Both the position numbers and the translations under genes were made by a program. A stretch of 64,000 nucleotides of DNA, taken from the NCBI RefSeq assembly GCF_031846185.1, contig NZ_JAVRIF010000002.1, positions 434,001-498,000 on the forward strand, written 5' to 3'. Position 1 is the stretch's first letter. Each line of letters starts with the position of its first letter. The notes under the pieces are model-generated. The model had not been told where the DNA came from. It was given only the letters and a program-made list of their open reading frames with translations, and did not search any database. Source of the stretch: Thalassotalea_H castellviae. GTDB taxonomy: Bacteria; Pseudomonadota; Gammaproteobacteria; Enterobacterales; Alteromonadaceae. Of this stretch, positions 8,781 through 19,158 are shown piece by piece.

Positions 8781-8814
8781 AAAAAGCAAAGCAAGGGTTA
8801 GGTTGCTTTGCTTT
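8781..8814 (-). terminator. Hairpin between TonB-receptor and PepSY genes
   Basis: A perfect 12-bp inverted repeat (AAAGCAAAGCAA at 8783-8794 with TTGCTTTGCTTT at 8803-8814) and an 8-base loop. On the minus strand it ends in five T's, so it is a likely intrinsic terminator or attenuator after the receptor gene. Confidence 0.65.
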
Positions 8815-8850
8815 CAATACTGAAGATTTATGCGTTAGTGTTTAAACATT

Positions 8851-10983
8851 CTAGAAATGATAATTAATACCAACATTCGCTGTAGTGCCTATTCCTTTAA
8901 CATTGTAGCCACTGTAGGTATAACCTTGTGATTTTGCTGGGTAATAATCTTTATTGAATAAGTTTTCAATCCCAAAAAATGCCGACCAGTCATTGCTAAA
9001 GGCATACTTGCCACTTAAATTAATAATATTGTAAGCATCAATATTGCCGAGATCTCCCACATAACTTCCATTTTCAGGGGTAAACTTATTCCGTTCACCG
9101 ACATATAAATAAGTAAGCGCAACAGTAGCGTTATCGAGAGGTCGCCAATTAAGATTTAATACAGCTTTTGGTGGACTAATTTGCTTAATACCTAAATATG
9201 CATCATTTGCTTTATCTTTACCTTCAACCCAAGAATATGAAGCACTAAAGTCTAATGCCTCGTTCACGTTATAAACGGCTAAAGCTTCATAACCATAAAT
9301 TTCTTGTGGAGCTCGAACAGGCATATAAACACCGGTCGTTGGGTCGTAGCTATTCGTTGTACCAAGTTCAGATGTGCTGCGATAAGCCGAAAACTCAAAC
9401 CTGAGTTGTTCAAAATTTGAATTAAAACCGAACTCATAGTTATCAATAATTGACGCTTCTGTTTGAATATCGGCGATATCGGTTACGGTTGCTGTCCGTA
9501 ATAAACGACCAATATCTGAGATGTCTGCGCCTTGCGAATAACTAGCAAAGGGCTGAAAATATTCATTAAAATTGTATCGAATAGCAAAATTATACGTAGT
9601 AGCTCGATAATTTAGGGTATCACCCGTGACATCCACAGGAACTGAACATAATGTCGGCGTTTTACAGAGTTTTAACGTGCTATAATCCGCCACGCCTAGG
9701 TCAATTTCTTCACGTCTAACACCTGCTTTTATAATAAGATCATCATTAATAACCCATTTACTTTGTACAAAGCCTGCGAGGTTTTCCATATCCATTTCAG
9801 GCACCCAAAGGCGACCATCAACAAGCGGTTGTGAAGTAATATCATTTAACGCGTCTACCCCATAAATCAATGTCGCTTCTACATTATCCCATTCAAACTG
9901 GCTATTTAAGGTAACTCGCAAGCCTTTTTTATCAGACTTGATCACCGATTGACCACCTGAATAACCTTCACTCTGGTTTGCTAATGTTGGTGAGTAGAAA
10001 AAGATATTTTCAACGGCTTGTGCATAAGCATCAATCACTAGTTGAGTATTTGAAAACAATGCTTCGTCGGTATACTTAAACATTGCATTACTATTGTTCG
10101 GACCTTGTGGTTTACCTAAAACATGGGTGCCTTCAGGCGCTGTTATGGCGTAAGTTTTAACTCCTGTATTGACACTTCCAACCACATCTATCAAATCACT
10201 CTTTTGTTCTGATTCATAATAGTTATACACAAACTGTACCGACTTATCTTCATCAATTTGATAGGCTAATTTAGTAAAGTAGTTCTGCATTGTGGCGTCT
10301 GATAGACCATATTTCAAACCCAACACATCCCCTTCAGCATCACGCTGCACGCCATTTTCTTCATAACTTCCGGTGACAACATAACTAAACTTATCTAACT
10401 GACCATTTATTGCGGCTTCAATACGTTGTCCCGTACTATCTTCTAATTTTACGGCACTAAAACGGCTCGATAAACCAACTTTACCTTGAAAGGCCGAGTC
10501 ACCATCAGCACGTTTTGTTATGTAATTAATGATGCCACCCGCTGCACCATTTCCGTAAATAGAAGTTGCGCCTTTAATGACTTCAATACGCTCAAGTGAA
10601 TTAGGATCTATGGTTCTAATGCCTAACGCGCCATTACGTAACGGTGTTGATTGCGGTACGCCATCAATCATTACTAACGGTGAACGTCCACGCAATGTTT
10701 GCCCCGAATTACTTGATGTTCCAGTACTAGGCGCTAAGCCTGGCACTAACGTAGATAATAATGTTTGTAACTCTGACGACACTTTCAAGTGCTGTTCAAT
10801 TTGTTGGCGACTGATAACCGTAATTGAAGAGGGTACTTCATCAATACTTTCAACGATACGACTACCTGTAACAACAATACGTTCAACGTCGTCGAACGAT
10901 GACATTTCATCATTTGCAACAGTTGTTAATGATGTGCTTTGAGCAAGTAACAGGGTAAGTGCGCTCAACTTAGTTTTAAACAT
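8851..10983 (-). CDS. TonB-dependent outer-membrane receptor (iron-siderophore type)
   Basis: A 710-residue receptor. It has a signal peptide ending near VAN, a TonB-box-like segment (ERIVVTGSRI), a plug domain with the usual LRGRSPLVMIDGVP and RIEVIKGATSIYGNGAAGGIIN motifs, and a 22-strand barrel ending in Phe (NVGINYHF). The ATG at 10981-10983 follows GGAG; a longer reading frame starts 13 codons upstream but lacks a ribosome site. A Fur-box match lies 40-60 bases upstream and a PepSY protein follows, so an iron-chelate substrate is likely; the particular siderophore cannot be told. Confidence 0.85.
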   Translation of the reverse strand: MFKTKLSALTLLLAQSTSLTTVANDEMSSFDDVERIVVTGSRIVESIDEVPSSITVISRQQIEQHLKVSSELQTLLSTLVPGLAPSTGTSSNSGQTLRGRSPLVMIDGVPQSTPLRNGALGIRTIDPNSLERIEVIKGATSIYGNGAAGGIINYITKRADGDSAFQGKVGLSSRFSAVKLEDSTGQRIEAAINGQLDKFSYVVTGSYEENGVQRDAEGDVLGLKYGLSDATMQNYFTKLAYQIDEDKSVQFVYNYYESEQKSDLIDVVGSVNTGVKTYAITAPEGTHVLGKPQGPNNSNAMFKYTDEALFSNTQLVIDAYAQAVENIFFYSPTLANQSEGYSGGQSVIKSDKKGLRVTLNSQFEWDNVEATLIYGVDALNDITSQPLVDGRLWVPEMDMENLAGFVQSKWVINDDLIIKAGVRREEIDLGVADYSTLKLCKTPTLCSVPVDVTGDTLNYRATTYNFAIRYNFNEYFQPFASYSQGADISDIGRLLRTATVTDIADIQTEASIIDNYEFGFNSNFEQLRFEFSAYRSTSELGTTNSYDPTTGVYMPVRAPQEIYGYEALAVYNVNEALDFSASYSWVEGKDKANDAYLGIKQISPPKAVLNLNWRPLDNATVALTYLYVGERNKFTPENGSYVGDLGNIDAYNIINLSGKYAFSNDWSAFFGIENLFNKDYYPAKSQGYTYSGYNVKGIGTTANVGINYHF

Positions 10984-11023
10984 TAGTACTCCGAAAAATA
11001 TGTGAGAAAATAAAAAACGCAAT

Positions 11024-11042
11024 ACTAATGAAAATCGTTATC
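11024..11042 (-). promoter_or_regulatory. Fur box upstream of the TonB receptor
   Basis: GATAACGATTTTCATTAGT on the minus strand matches the 19-bp Fur consensus GATAATGATAATCATTATC at 14 positions. It sits just upstream of the receptor start, so iron repression is likely. Confidence 0.55.
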
Positions 11043-11257
11043 ATTTGCAATAGTGATATTTAGTGTTTTTAATGCTAAGTTAAAACATCCATTTAATAGA
11101 TCACAAATTTCAAACTTTAGTGTGAATAATCAACAAATTATTAACGGTAACTTTCACATTTAAGCATGTTGACCAGAACCGTTAGAGAAGTTTGATTAAC
11201 ACTCGCCAAGAAGGGCTATTGTGTTACTGTATTCCAAAAAAAGATGAGCGATTAAAT

Positions 11258-11542
11258 ATGACGATTAATGAAATAGCCGAGCAAAACTATTTATGGGTAG
11301 AAAAAATGGGCTGGCACAATAAAACACCGCTTGAAGCACTTGCCCTTGTCGCTTCTGAAGTAGGTGAAGCAATTAACGAATGTCGCCACGAAAAACCTAG
11401 TGAAAATTTTTCTGAAGAATTAGCCGATATCGTACTTAGAGTGCTTGATTTAGCTCATTGGCAAGGCATAGATATGGAAAAAGCGCTATTACTCAAAATG
11501 GCAAAAAATGAGCAACGAGGTAGTCGTGGAAGAGTAAAATAA
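11258..11542 (+). CDS. MazG-like nucleotide pyrophosphohydrolase
   Basis: A 94-residue all-alpha NTP pyrophosphohydrolase-like protein. The family's metal-binding acidic motifs are present as SEVGEA and EELADIVLRVLD, with the usual spacer of about 20 residues. It is the short, single-domain kind, comparable to the phage/MazG-like group rather than the two-domain MazG. An upstream in-frame start at 11192 would add 22 residues of no obvious domain content; the ATG at 11258 gives the family's normal N-terminus. Probably cleaves non-canonical or excess nucleotides. It stands alone, convergent with gabT. Confidence 0.72.
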   Translation: MTINEIAEQNYLWVEKMGWHNKTPLEALALVASEVGEAINECRHEKPSENFSEELADIVLRVLDLAHWQGIDMEKALLLKMAKNEQRGSRGRVK

Positions 11543-11675
11543 ATCGCTAAGTTATGTAAAGTAGCTCATATTCATTGTGAAAGACGTGACTGCCCAAAGT
11601 AGCAGTCACCTCTTAATATGCTTCATCAATACAGCAAGCTATCCAGTTAAATGAACTGAATTAAGAGACTTACTC

Positions 11676-12953
11676 TTAAACAACACTTGCGAACAGTTTC
11701 TCAAAACTATCAAGTCCTTCATGAATAAGTTCATCAGAAATAGTTAATGCTGGTAAGAACCGAATGACATTACCATAAAAACCACACGCTAATAAAATCA
11801 AACCATGCTCAGCTGCATTAGCAATAATAGCTTGAGTTAACGCGGTATTTGCTTGTTCAGCATCACCGTTCTCAATTAATTCTAAGGCGATCATCGCCCC
11901 TTGATTTCTGACCTCTAATATTAACTCAGGATAAGCAGTTTTTAATTGCGTTAAGCGTTGATTAAAAAGATCACCAATTTGATTTGCACGCTTGATCAAA
12001 TTTTCACTTTCAATAACATCTAACACCGCTAATGCTGCTGCACACGCTACCGGTGAACCACCATAAGTACCACCTAAACCACCAGGCAAAGGTGCATCCA
12101 TAATTTCGCTTTTACCAACAACAGCAGCAATAGGAAAACCACCCGCGATGCCTTTCGCCATAGTCATTAAATCAGCTTCAACGCCAGCATGTTCAAAGCT
12201 AAACATTTTACCCGTCCGACCAAAACCAGTTTGAATTTCATCCGCTATCAACATAATGCCATGCTCATCACAAAGCTGACGCAATGCTTGTAAAAATTCA
12301 GCCGGAGCAGCATAAAAGCCACCTTCACCTTGCACAGGCTCAACAATAATGGCTGCAACATCGCTTGGGGCAATATCAACTTTAAACAAATTTTCTAATG
12401 CCTTTAACGATTGCTCAACACTAATATTGTGACATTCAATAGGAAAAGGAGCATGAAAAATATCACCAGGAAACGGGCCAAATAAATTTTTATAAGGCGT
12501 GATCTTTCCTGTTAATGCCATCGCTAAATTAGTGCGGCCATGAAACCCTCCGTTAAAGGCAATGACTCCTCGTCTTTTCGTATGAGCACGAGCAATTTTC
12601 ACACAATTTTCAACGGCTTCTGCGCCTGTAGAAACAAAAATAGCTTTTTTGTCACTTTCCCCAGGAGCAATATCAATGAGCTTTTCCGCCAACTCTACTG
12701 CCACTTCATAAGGGTTAACCATCACACAAGTATGGCTAAATTTTTCAATCTGAGCTTTAACCGCCGCGACTACTTTCGGATGGCTATGCCCGGTATTACA
12801 TACCGCGATACCAGTACCAAAATCTATGTATCGATTTTGTTCAACATCCCAGAGTTCTGAATTCACCGCATGATCTACATAGACCGGATAAATATTGCCC
12901 TGCCCTCTAGCAATAGCTTTAACTTTTCTTGCTTGTAACGTTTTATTTAACAT
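11676..12953 (-). CDS. gabT: 4-aminobutyrate aminotransferase
   Basis: Class-III PLP aminotransferase (425 residues) converting GABA plus 2-oxoglutarate to succinate semialdehyde and glutamate. Visible signatures are the PLP phosphate-binding STGAEAVENCVKIARAHT, the aspartate in LIADEIQTGFGRTGKM, and the Schiff-base lysine in MAKGIAGGFP. It is directly downstream of gabD (27-base gap), so the two complete GABA-to-succinate conversion. Omega-aminotransferases for related substrates look alike, but the pairing with gabD favours GABA. Confidence 0.88.
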   Translation of the reverse strand: MLNKTLQARKVKAIARGQGNIYPVYVDHAVNSELWDVEQNRYIDFGTGIAVCNTGHSHPKVVAAVKAQIEKFSHTCVMVNPYEVAVELAEKLIDIAPGESDKKAIFVSTGAEAVENCVKIARAHTKRRGVIAFNGGFHGRTNLAMALTGKITPYKNLFGPFPGDIFHAPFPIECHNISVEQSLKALENLFKVDIAPSDVAAIIVEPVQGEGGFYAAPAEFLQALRQLCDEHGIMLIADEIQTGFGRTGKMFSFEHAGVEADLMTMAKGIAGGFPIAAVVGKSEIMDAPLPGGLGGTYGGSPVACAAALAVLDVIESENLIKRANQIGDLFNQRLTQLKTAYPELILEVRNQGAMIALELIENGDAEQANTALTQAIIANAAEHGLILLACGFYGNVIRFLPALTISDELIHEGLDSFEKLFASVV

Positions 12954-12980
12954 CTTTAATTCCTCATTTGTGACTTTTGA

Positions 12981-14438
12981 TCAGCTATTTAAGCCACCCA
13001 TGCATAAATATTTTATTTCTAAATAATCGTCTAAACCATATTTAGAACCTTCTCTACCATTACCTGATTGCTTAACACCACCAAATGGCGCTGCAGCATT
13101 TGAAATTGCACCTTCGTTAATGCCGACCATGCCATAATCGAGCTTCTCAGCAACACGCCAAACACGGCCAATATCTCGAGTATAAAAATAGGACGCTAAG
13201 CCATATTCTGTATCATTTGCCATAGCAATGACTTCATCTTCATTGGCAAAAGAAATAATCGGCGAAACGGGGCCAAATATTTCATTCTTTGCAATGGGCA
13301 TATCATTGGTCACATCACTCATTACCGTTGGTTGGTAGAAGTTTTCTCCCGTTGCATCTCGCTGTCCACCACAGACAATTTTAGCGCCGGCAGCAACCGA
13401 GTCTTGCACTAGTTTTTCAACATCAGCAACCGCTGCATCAGAAATCATTGGACCAATATTAATACCTTGTTCAAGCCCATCACCAACCTTTAACGCGTTT
13501 ACGGCATCAATATATTTGTCAGTAAACTCAGCTAACACCCCTTGTTGCACAAAAATGCGGTTCGTACACACACAAGTTTGTCCGGCATTTCGATATTTCG
13601 ATGCAATTGCGCCTTGGATTGCGGCATCTATATCAGCATCATCAAAAACAATAAAAGGTGCATTTCCACCTAATTCCATCGAAACTTTTTTAATACCACT
13701 CGCACATTGTGCAATCAGTTGACGTCCAACACCGGTTGAGCCAGTAAAAGTGAATTTTGCAACATCAGGATGTTGAGTCAGTACTTCCCCCATACCTCTA
13801 GCATCAGTTCCTGTTACCACATTAAAAACGCCCGCTGGAATACCAGCACGTTCGGCTAATTCAGCCATTGCTAATGCAGAAAGTGGCGTTTGTGTGGCAG
13901 GGCGTACCACAAAAGTACAGCCTGATGCTAAGGCAGCTGCGGCTTTACGAGCAATCATTGCATTAGGGAAATTCCACGGGGTAATGGAAGCAACTACACC
14001 GACAGGTTGCTTTATTACCACGATTCGTTTATCGCCAGCAGGCGCAGGAATAGTATCGCCATAGACTCGCTTACCTTCTTCGGCAAACCATTCTATAAAC
14101 GCCGCACCGTAAGCTATCTCCCCTTTAGCTTCTGCCAAAGGTTTACCTTGCTCTAACGTTAAAATACGACCAAGATCGTCTTGGTGAGCCATCATTAAAT
14201 CAAACCACTTTCGTAATAAGCTTGCCCGATCATTGGCAGATTTTGCCGACCACGAAGCAAGCGCGGCTTTGGCTGATTTCACGGCTAATTCAGTTTCTTC
14301 TTTACCCGCGTCACTGACTTTGGTGATCACTTCGTTATTAGCCGGATTTGTCACTTCAAATGACGATGAGCTGCTATGCCAACTACCATTAATATATGAA
14401 AATGTTTTAATCAATTGAGTATCTTTAATGCCTAGCAT
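12981..14438 (-). CDS. gabD: Succinate-semialdehyde dehydrogenase
   Basis: A 485-residue NAD(P)-dependent aldehyde dehydrogenase. It shows the catalytic Cys in GQTCVC, the general-base Glu in MELGGNAP, the cofactor motif FTGSTGVGRQL, and PWNFPNAMIARK in the N-terminal half. The ATG at 14436-14438 follows AAGGAGAA; a longer frame upstream has no ribosome site. First gene of the gabD-gabT operon, transcribed divergently from a LysR regulator. Confidence 0.88.
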   Translation of the reverse strand: MLGIKDTQLIKTFSYINGSWHSSSSSFEVTNPANNEVITKVSDAGKEETELAVKSAKAALASWSAKSANDRASLLRKWFDLMMAHQDDLGRILTLEQGKPLAEAKGEIAYGAAFIEWFAEEGKRVYGDTIPAPAGDKRIVVIKQPVGVVASITPWNFPNAMIARKAAAALASGCTFVVRPATQTPLSALAMAELAERAGIPAGVFNVVTGTDARGMGEVLTQHPDVAKFTFTGSTGVGRQLIAQCASGIKKVSMELGGNAPFIVFDDADIDAAIQGAIASKYRNAGQTCVCTNRIFVQQGVLAEFTDKYIDAVNALKVGDGLEQGINIGPMISDAAVADVEKLVQDSVAAGAKIVCGGQRDATGENFYQPTVMSDVTNDMPIAKNEIFGPVSPIISFANEDEVIAMANDTEYGLASYFYTRDIGRVWRVAEKLDYGMVGINEGAISNAAAPFGGVKQSGNGREGSKYGLDDYLEIKYLCMGGLNS

Positions 14439-14537
14439 TTTATTCTCCTTACAATTACCAATGAAAACTATTGAATAATAAATTTGCTTCAGGTTAAATA
14501 CCAAACATTAAACCTAAAGTTTTAAGTAGGTAAAACT

Positions 14538-15458
14538 TTGAAAGTATCCATTATCCCAAAACCAATTACAGAATATGATTTAAGGCTTTTACGTATCTTC
14601 GTTTCTGTTGTCGAACATGGAGGATTTGCTGCTGCAGAATCAGCATTAGGCATAACCCGCTCAACCATTAGCGTGCATATGTCGAACTTAGAAACCCGCA
14701 TGAAATTAAAATTATGTTTGCGTGGTCGCGGTGGTTTTGCCCTAACCGAAGACGGACAATCGGTGTATCGAGCGGTAATTGAGTTATTTGACTCGCTAAA
14801 TGATTTCTCTTTATTAGTGAGTACATTAGGAAAAGAACTCAGTGGTGAATTAGTTATTTTATGCGCAGATAAACTCGACAACGCCAACCAAGCATTACTC
14901 GCCAAAACCATTCAGCTAATACACGATCATTCGCCAAACTTACACATCGTTTTAGACAGTGATTCGGTACAAAATATCGAGCGAGATCTTTTAAATAATA
15001 AAGCGCATATTGGTCTAATTCCACAATACAAAAAAATAGAAGGCCTTGCTTATCAACCTCTGTTTAACGAGCCTATTTATTTATGTTGTGCCAAAGAACA
15101 TGTACTTTTTAATCAGTTAGATAGTGAAATTACCGCTGAAACGCTCGCAAATACCCCAGCCATTCATCCGGGCATAGACATTTCTTCTGATGGTTTAAAA
15201 CAATTAAATAAATTAAATCTAGCGGCTAAGTCATACCAATTTGATACCCGTAAAATAATGATCCTCTCTGGCCGTTATATTGGTTATATGCCACAAAGTC
15301 ATATTCAAGAAGAGCTAAATCAAGGCTTGTTAAGACTTATTAAACCTGGGGAGCTAACCTACACATTTAATTTGTCGTTAGCCTCTAAAAAGTATCCACG
15401 AGAAGTGAAAAAAGTAACGCTTTTGCAAGAGGTTTTTCACAACGTGTTCCAACAGTAA
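14538..15458 (+). CDS. LysR-family regulator divergent from gabDT
   Basis: A 306-residue LysR regulator. The winged HTH is at residues 11-70 (LRIFVSVVEHGGFAAAESAL, then TRSTISVHMSNLE), followed by a two-lobed effector domain. The start is a TTG at 14538 after AGTAGG. It is divergent from gabD across about 100 bases, the typical LysR arrangement, so it probably controls the GABA genes in response to GABA or an intermediate; that is inference from position. Confidence 0.82.
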   Translation: MKVSIIPKPITEYDLRLLRIFVSVVEHGGFAAAESALGITRSTISVHMSNLETRMKLKLCLRGRGGFALTEDGQSVYRAVIELFDSLNDFSLLVSTLGKELSGELVILCADKLDNANQALLAKTIQLIHDHSPNLHIVLDSDSVQNIERDLLNNKAHIGLIPQYKKIEGLAYQPLFNEPIYLCCAKEHVLFNQLDSEITAETLANTPAIHPGIDISSDGLKQLNKLNLAAKSYQFDTRKIMILSGRYIGYMPQSHIQEELNQGLLRLIKPGELTYTFNLSLASKKYPREVKKVTLLQEVFHNVFQQ

Positions 15459-15470
15459 CTAGTTGTTTAG

Positions 15471-16403
15471 TTAGAAACTACGATGATTTTTTGCAATGTT
15501 TTTCAGTTTTTCTAAGCCTTCTTCTTGCAGATATTGATAAAATAGTTCGGCCAAAATGGTTTGATGGCGTTTTTTGTTGCGTACTAAGTACCACTGACTT
15601 TTAATGGGAAAATGTTCAACTTCTAACTTCACCAAATTATCATCTTGCATGTAATCTAAGGTATGACTACTTAAAATAGCTAAACCTAAGCCAGCCGCTA
15701 CTGAATGCTTGATCGCTTGATTACTTTCAATGGTCATTTTAGCTTTCAGTGAGATATTATGCTGCTGACAAAAATCTTCAATAGAGTGCCGTGTGCCTGA
15801 GCCATATTCTCTTAAAAGAAATGGATAGTGAGATAGACGATTCAAACTAATGGGCATTTTCTTCGTTAGTTCATGATTGACAGGCGCGACAACAACCAGA
15901 GGGTTCTCTAAAAAAGGCTCAGCAACTAAATTATCGGCTTTGGGATATTGACTAAAAATATAGTAATCATCTTTGTTTTGGTTAAAGCGTTGGATAATTT
16001 GCTCACGGTTACCAATATCTAATTGTACATCAATCAATGGATAACGTTTGCAAAATGGGCCAAGTAATATCGGTAAAAAATATTTTGCCGTTGAAACTAC
16101 CGCCAACTTTAAGACACCAGCTTTGGCTCCTTTGAGATCTTCTAACTCTATGTGTAACTTGTCTAAAGAAAAAAACATTTCTTGCGCCGTATTAACCGCA
16201 GCAATTCCAGCTTCTGTAAACTCAAGACTGCGGCCATTGACATGATAAAGCGGACTATCAAACACTTCCGTTAAATTTTTTAATTGTATAGAAACAGATG
16301 GCTGAGAAATATGTAAAATTTCAGCTACACGAGAGATATTTTTATGCTCAGCAAGTGCTAGTAATATTTGCATTTGCCGTAAAGTCGGTAAGCGTTTAGG
16401 CAT
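15471..16403 (-). CDS. LysR-family regulator (CbbR-like), divergent from ppc
   Basis: A 310-residue LysR protein with N-terminal HTH (LRQMQILLALAEHKNISRVA, then ISQPSVSIQLKNL) and an effector domain with PLVVVAPVNHEL and AAGLGLAILSSHTL segments. It looks like the CbbR/carbon-metabolism branch of the family. It is convergent with the preceding LysR gene (12-base gap) and divergent from ppc across 193 bases, so control of PEP carboxylase is plausible but unproven. Confidence 0.78.
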   Translation of the reverse strand: MPKRLPTLRQMQILLALAEHKNISRVAEILHISQPSVSIQLKNLTEVFDSPLYHVNGRSLEFTEAGIAAVNTAQEMFFSLDKLHIELEDLKGAKAGVLKLAVVSTAKYFLPILLGPFCKRYPLIDVQLDIGNREQIIQRFNQNKDDYYIFSQYPKADNLVAEPFLENPLVVVAPVNHELTKKMPISLNRLSHYPFLLREYGSGTRHSIEDFCQQHNISLKAKMTIESNQAIKHSVAAGLGLAILSSHTLDYMQDDNLVKLEVEHFPIKSQWYLVRNKKRHQTILAELFYQYLQEEGLEKLKNIAKNHRSF

Positions 16404-16596
16404 TCATTCACCGTTATTTATTTTAAGTAGTAAACCGCTTTAAATTTCATCAAGAGAATCAATGAACACAACCAAGCTATATATATTTATCTATACAAAC
16501 TATTAAATATATATATTTTTAATTATTAAAACAGTTTATTACTATCTTGTCACCATTAATCAATATCAGCGTCAGAAACGGCGTAAAGTTATTCAT

Positions 16597-19158
16597 ATGC
16601 TAGAAAATATTCAACAGAACGTACGTGAATTAGGGACTTTGTTAGGTCAAACAATTGCCGATGAACAAGGTGCTAAATGGATTGATAACATTGAAGAAAT
16701 GCGTCTTTCAAGTAGAGAGATCTCACCAAACAACCCTGAAGTTATTAAGCAATTACAACAAAAAATTGCCAACGCTACTGAAGCCGAACTCTTAATTTAT
16801 GCCCGCGCATTTAGTCAGTTTTTAAACTTAGCCAATGTTGCTGAGCAGCAATATACAACGAGTCCTCAAGGCCTTGATGAATTAGACCTACCTCATCCTC
16901 TTGAAGATTTAAGCGAAAAACTTAGTCATGTCTCCCCAGAAAAGTTTCAAAAAGCTTTAGACAAACTCCATATAGAATTAGTATTAACGGCACATCCAAC
17001 GGAAGTCAATCGTCGAACATTTATTCATAAATATAATCAAATAGCGCAAACCCTCGACCAAACTAATGATGCTTCAAATCCTCGCATCAATGAATTAGTT
17101 CAACAAGCTTGGCACACCGATGAAATTCGTCAGCAGCGCCCTACTCCTTTAAACGAATCGTATTGGGGTCTAAATACTATTGCTGATAGCTTTTGGTTTG
17201 CGGTACCAACGTTTTTAAAAGAACTAAATGAATTATCGCAAAAAGTGACCAATCGCGATTTACCAGTTGATTATAACCCAATTACCATGGCGAGCTGGAT
17301 GGCTGGTGATCGAGACGGAAATCCATTTGTTACCGCAAAGTTAAGCGAGCAAGCATTAATTAACGCACGTTTAATTGCCGCCAAACTTTACCTGGAAGAT
17401 TTTGAACAATTATTTCTAGAACTTTCAATGCGTAAAGCTACTGATACTTTATTAGAAGCGGATACCGATAACATAGGACCTTATCGATGCCAATTACAAA
17501 GCACGATTAAATTATTAAAAGTGAGTATCGAACAATTAAAAGATGGCGAAACCAAAGGGGTTCTAAATCATTCAGAGCAACTTAGAGCGCCATTGATTGC
17601 ATGTCGTGACAGCTTATTAGCCGTTGGCTTAGATAAAATCGCCAACTCATTAGTTTTAGATATGATCCGCAAAGTAAACTGCTTTGGTATTTCTTTAGTT
17701 AAATTAGATATTCGTCAGCATAGTGAACGACATGAAAGCGCCTTAACTGAGATTACTCAAGCGCTAAACATGGGTGACTTTTCAAGTTGGGACGAATCAA
17801 CTCGCCAACAGTTTCTGATCAAAGAGTTACAAAACCCTCGACCATTATTACCGAATGAAACATGGAGCGCAGACACGCAAGAAGTGCTTGATACTTTTGC
17901 CTTGATTGCCAAGCAACCGGCAGAGTTATTTGGCATCTATATTATTTCTATGGCGAGTAAAGTTAGCGACATCCTAACGGTAAATTTATTACTGAAAGCC
18001 GCCGGTGTCAGCTGGAAAATGCCTATCGCTCCGCTTTTTGAGACGCTAGATGATCTAAACAATGCTCCAGAAGTCATGAATAACCTGCTAGAAATTGATA
18101 GTTACAAAACTTATTGCGATAAGCAGCATCATGTAATGATTGGTTATAGTGATTCATCGAAAGATGCCGGCGTATTAGCAGCAACGTGGGGACAATATCA
18201 ATGCCAAGAAAAGTTAGTGGAAGTCTTTAAAGCGCAAGATATTGTTTTAAAACTGTTCCATGGCCGTGGTGGCACAATAGGCAGAGGCGGTGGTCCAGCA
18301 CATGCGGCAATTGCTTCGCAACCTCCAGGCACATTAGACGGTGGCTTACGAGTGACTGAACAAGGTGAAACTATTCGCTATAAATTTGGCTTACCGAGCC
18401 TTGCGACCCGCAGCTTACATTTATATGCTTCCGCTATTTTAGAATGTTTAGTGACCCCACCACCTGCGCCAAAAGCACAATGGCGCAAACTAATGGATGA
18501 CATGGCAGAGTCAAGTTGTGCTTTGTATCGTTCATACGTGCAAACCAATGAAAATTTTGTTAAATATTTTCGCCAAGCAACGCCTGAGCAAGAGCTAGCT
18601 TCATTACCATTAGGCTCTCGCCCCAGTAAACGTAAATCAGATGGCGGTATTGAATCGCTTCGCGCCATACCTTGGATATTTGCTTGGAGTCAAAACAGGT
18701 TAGTTGTGCCTAGTTGGTTGGGATTAGGAAGTGCAATAGAGCAAGCCTATCAAGAAAACAAAGCATTAATGCATGAAATGTTAGCAACTTGGCCATATTT
18801 TAAATCGCGTATTTCACTCACTGAAATGGTGTATACCAAATCTGATGATCAAATTGCCGCGTTATATGATGAAGCATTAGTCGATGATGATTTAAAGTAT
18901 ATGGGTGAAGAGCTACGTAAACAATTATCTCAGGATAAGAAAACCTTGCTTAACCTATTAGCGCAAGACAGTTTACTGAAAAATGATCAATGGAATTATA
19001 ATTCTTTTGAATTACGTCGAGAATACTTAGCGCCATTGCATTTAATTCAAATTGAAGCTTTAAAACGATTACGTCAGCAACCTGAGCATCCTGATAACGA
19101 ACAATTATTAATGATCTCGATGGCAGGGATAGCAACAGGGATGAGAAATACCGGGTAA
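16597..19158 (+). CDS. ppc: Phosphoenolpyruvate carboxylase
   Basis: An 853-residue enzyme making oxaloacetate from PEP and bicarbonate to refill the TCA cycle. The family signatures are all present: the catalytic His in LTAHPTEVNRR, the PEP-binding GYSDSSKDAG, the FHGRGGTIGRGGGP glycine-rich loop, and the invariant C-terminus MRNTG. Length is close to that of other gammaproteobacterial enzymes (about 880). The upstream 190 bases are extremely AT-rich and shared with a divergent LysR gene. Last conserved gene before the accessory region. Confidence 0.93.
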   Translation: MLENIQQNVRELGTLLGQTIADEQGAKWIDNIEEMRLSSREISPNNPEVIKQLQQKIANATEAELLIYARAFSQFLNLANVAEQQYTTSPQGLDELDLPHPLEDLSEKLSHVSPEKFQKALDKLHIELVLTAHPTEVNRRTFIHKYNQIAQTLDQTNDASNPRINELVQQAWHTDEIRQQRPTPLNESYWGLNTIADSFWFAVPTFLKELNELSQKVTNRDLPVDYNPITMASWMAGDRDGNPFVTAKLSEQALINARLIAAKLYLEDFEQLFLELSMRKATDTLLEADTDNIGPYRCQLQSTIKLLKVSIEQLKDGETKGVLNHSEQLRAPLIACRDSLLAVGLDKIANSLVLDMIRKVNCFGISLVKLDIRQHSERHESALTEITQALNMGDFSSWDESTRQQFLIKELQNPRPLLPNETWSADTQEVLDTFALIAKQPAELFGIYIISMASKVSDILTVNLLLKAAGVSWKMPIAPLFETLDDLNNAPEVMNNLLEIDSYKTYCDKQHHVMIGYSDSSKDAGVLAATWGQYQCQEKLVEVFKAQDIVLKLFHGRGGTIGRGGGPAHAAIASQPPGTLDGGLRVTEQGETIRYKFGLPSLATRSLHLYASAILECLVTPPPAPKAQWRKLMDDMAESSCALYRSYVQTNENFVKYFRQATPEQELASLPLGSRPSKRKSDGGIESLRAIPWIFAWSQNRLVVPSWLGLGSAIEQAYQENKALMHEMLATWPYFKSRISLTEMVYTKSDDQIAALYDEALVDDDLKYMGEELRKQLSQDKKTLLNLLAQDSLLKNDQWNYNSFELRREYLAPLHLIQIEALKRLRQQPEHPDNEQLLMISMAGIATGMRNTG

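Noticed and set aside
11586..11609. GTGACTGC/GCAGTCAC hairpin between the MazG-like gene and gabT as a terminator.
   Set aside because: Good stem but no T-run on either strand; too weak to call.
14522..14911. A 129-codon minus-strand frame over the gab LysR gene.
   Set aside because: Antisense shadow of a clear LysR HTH region.
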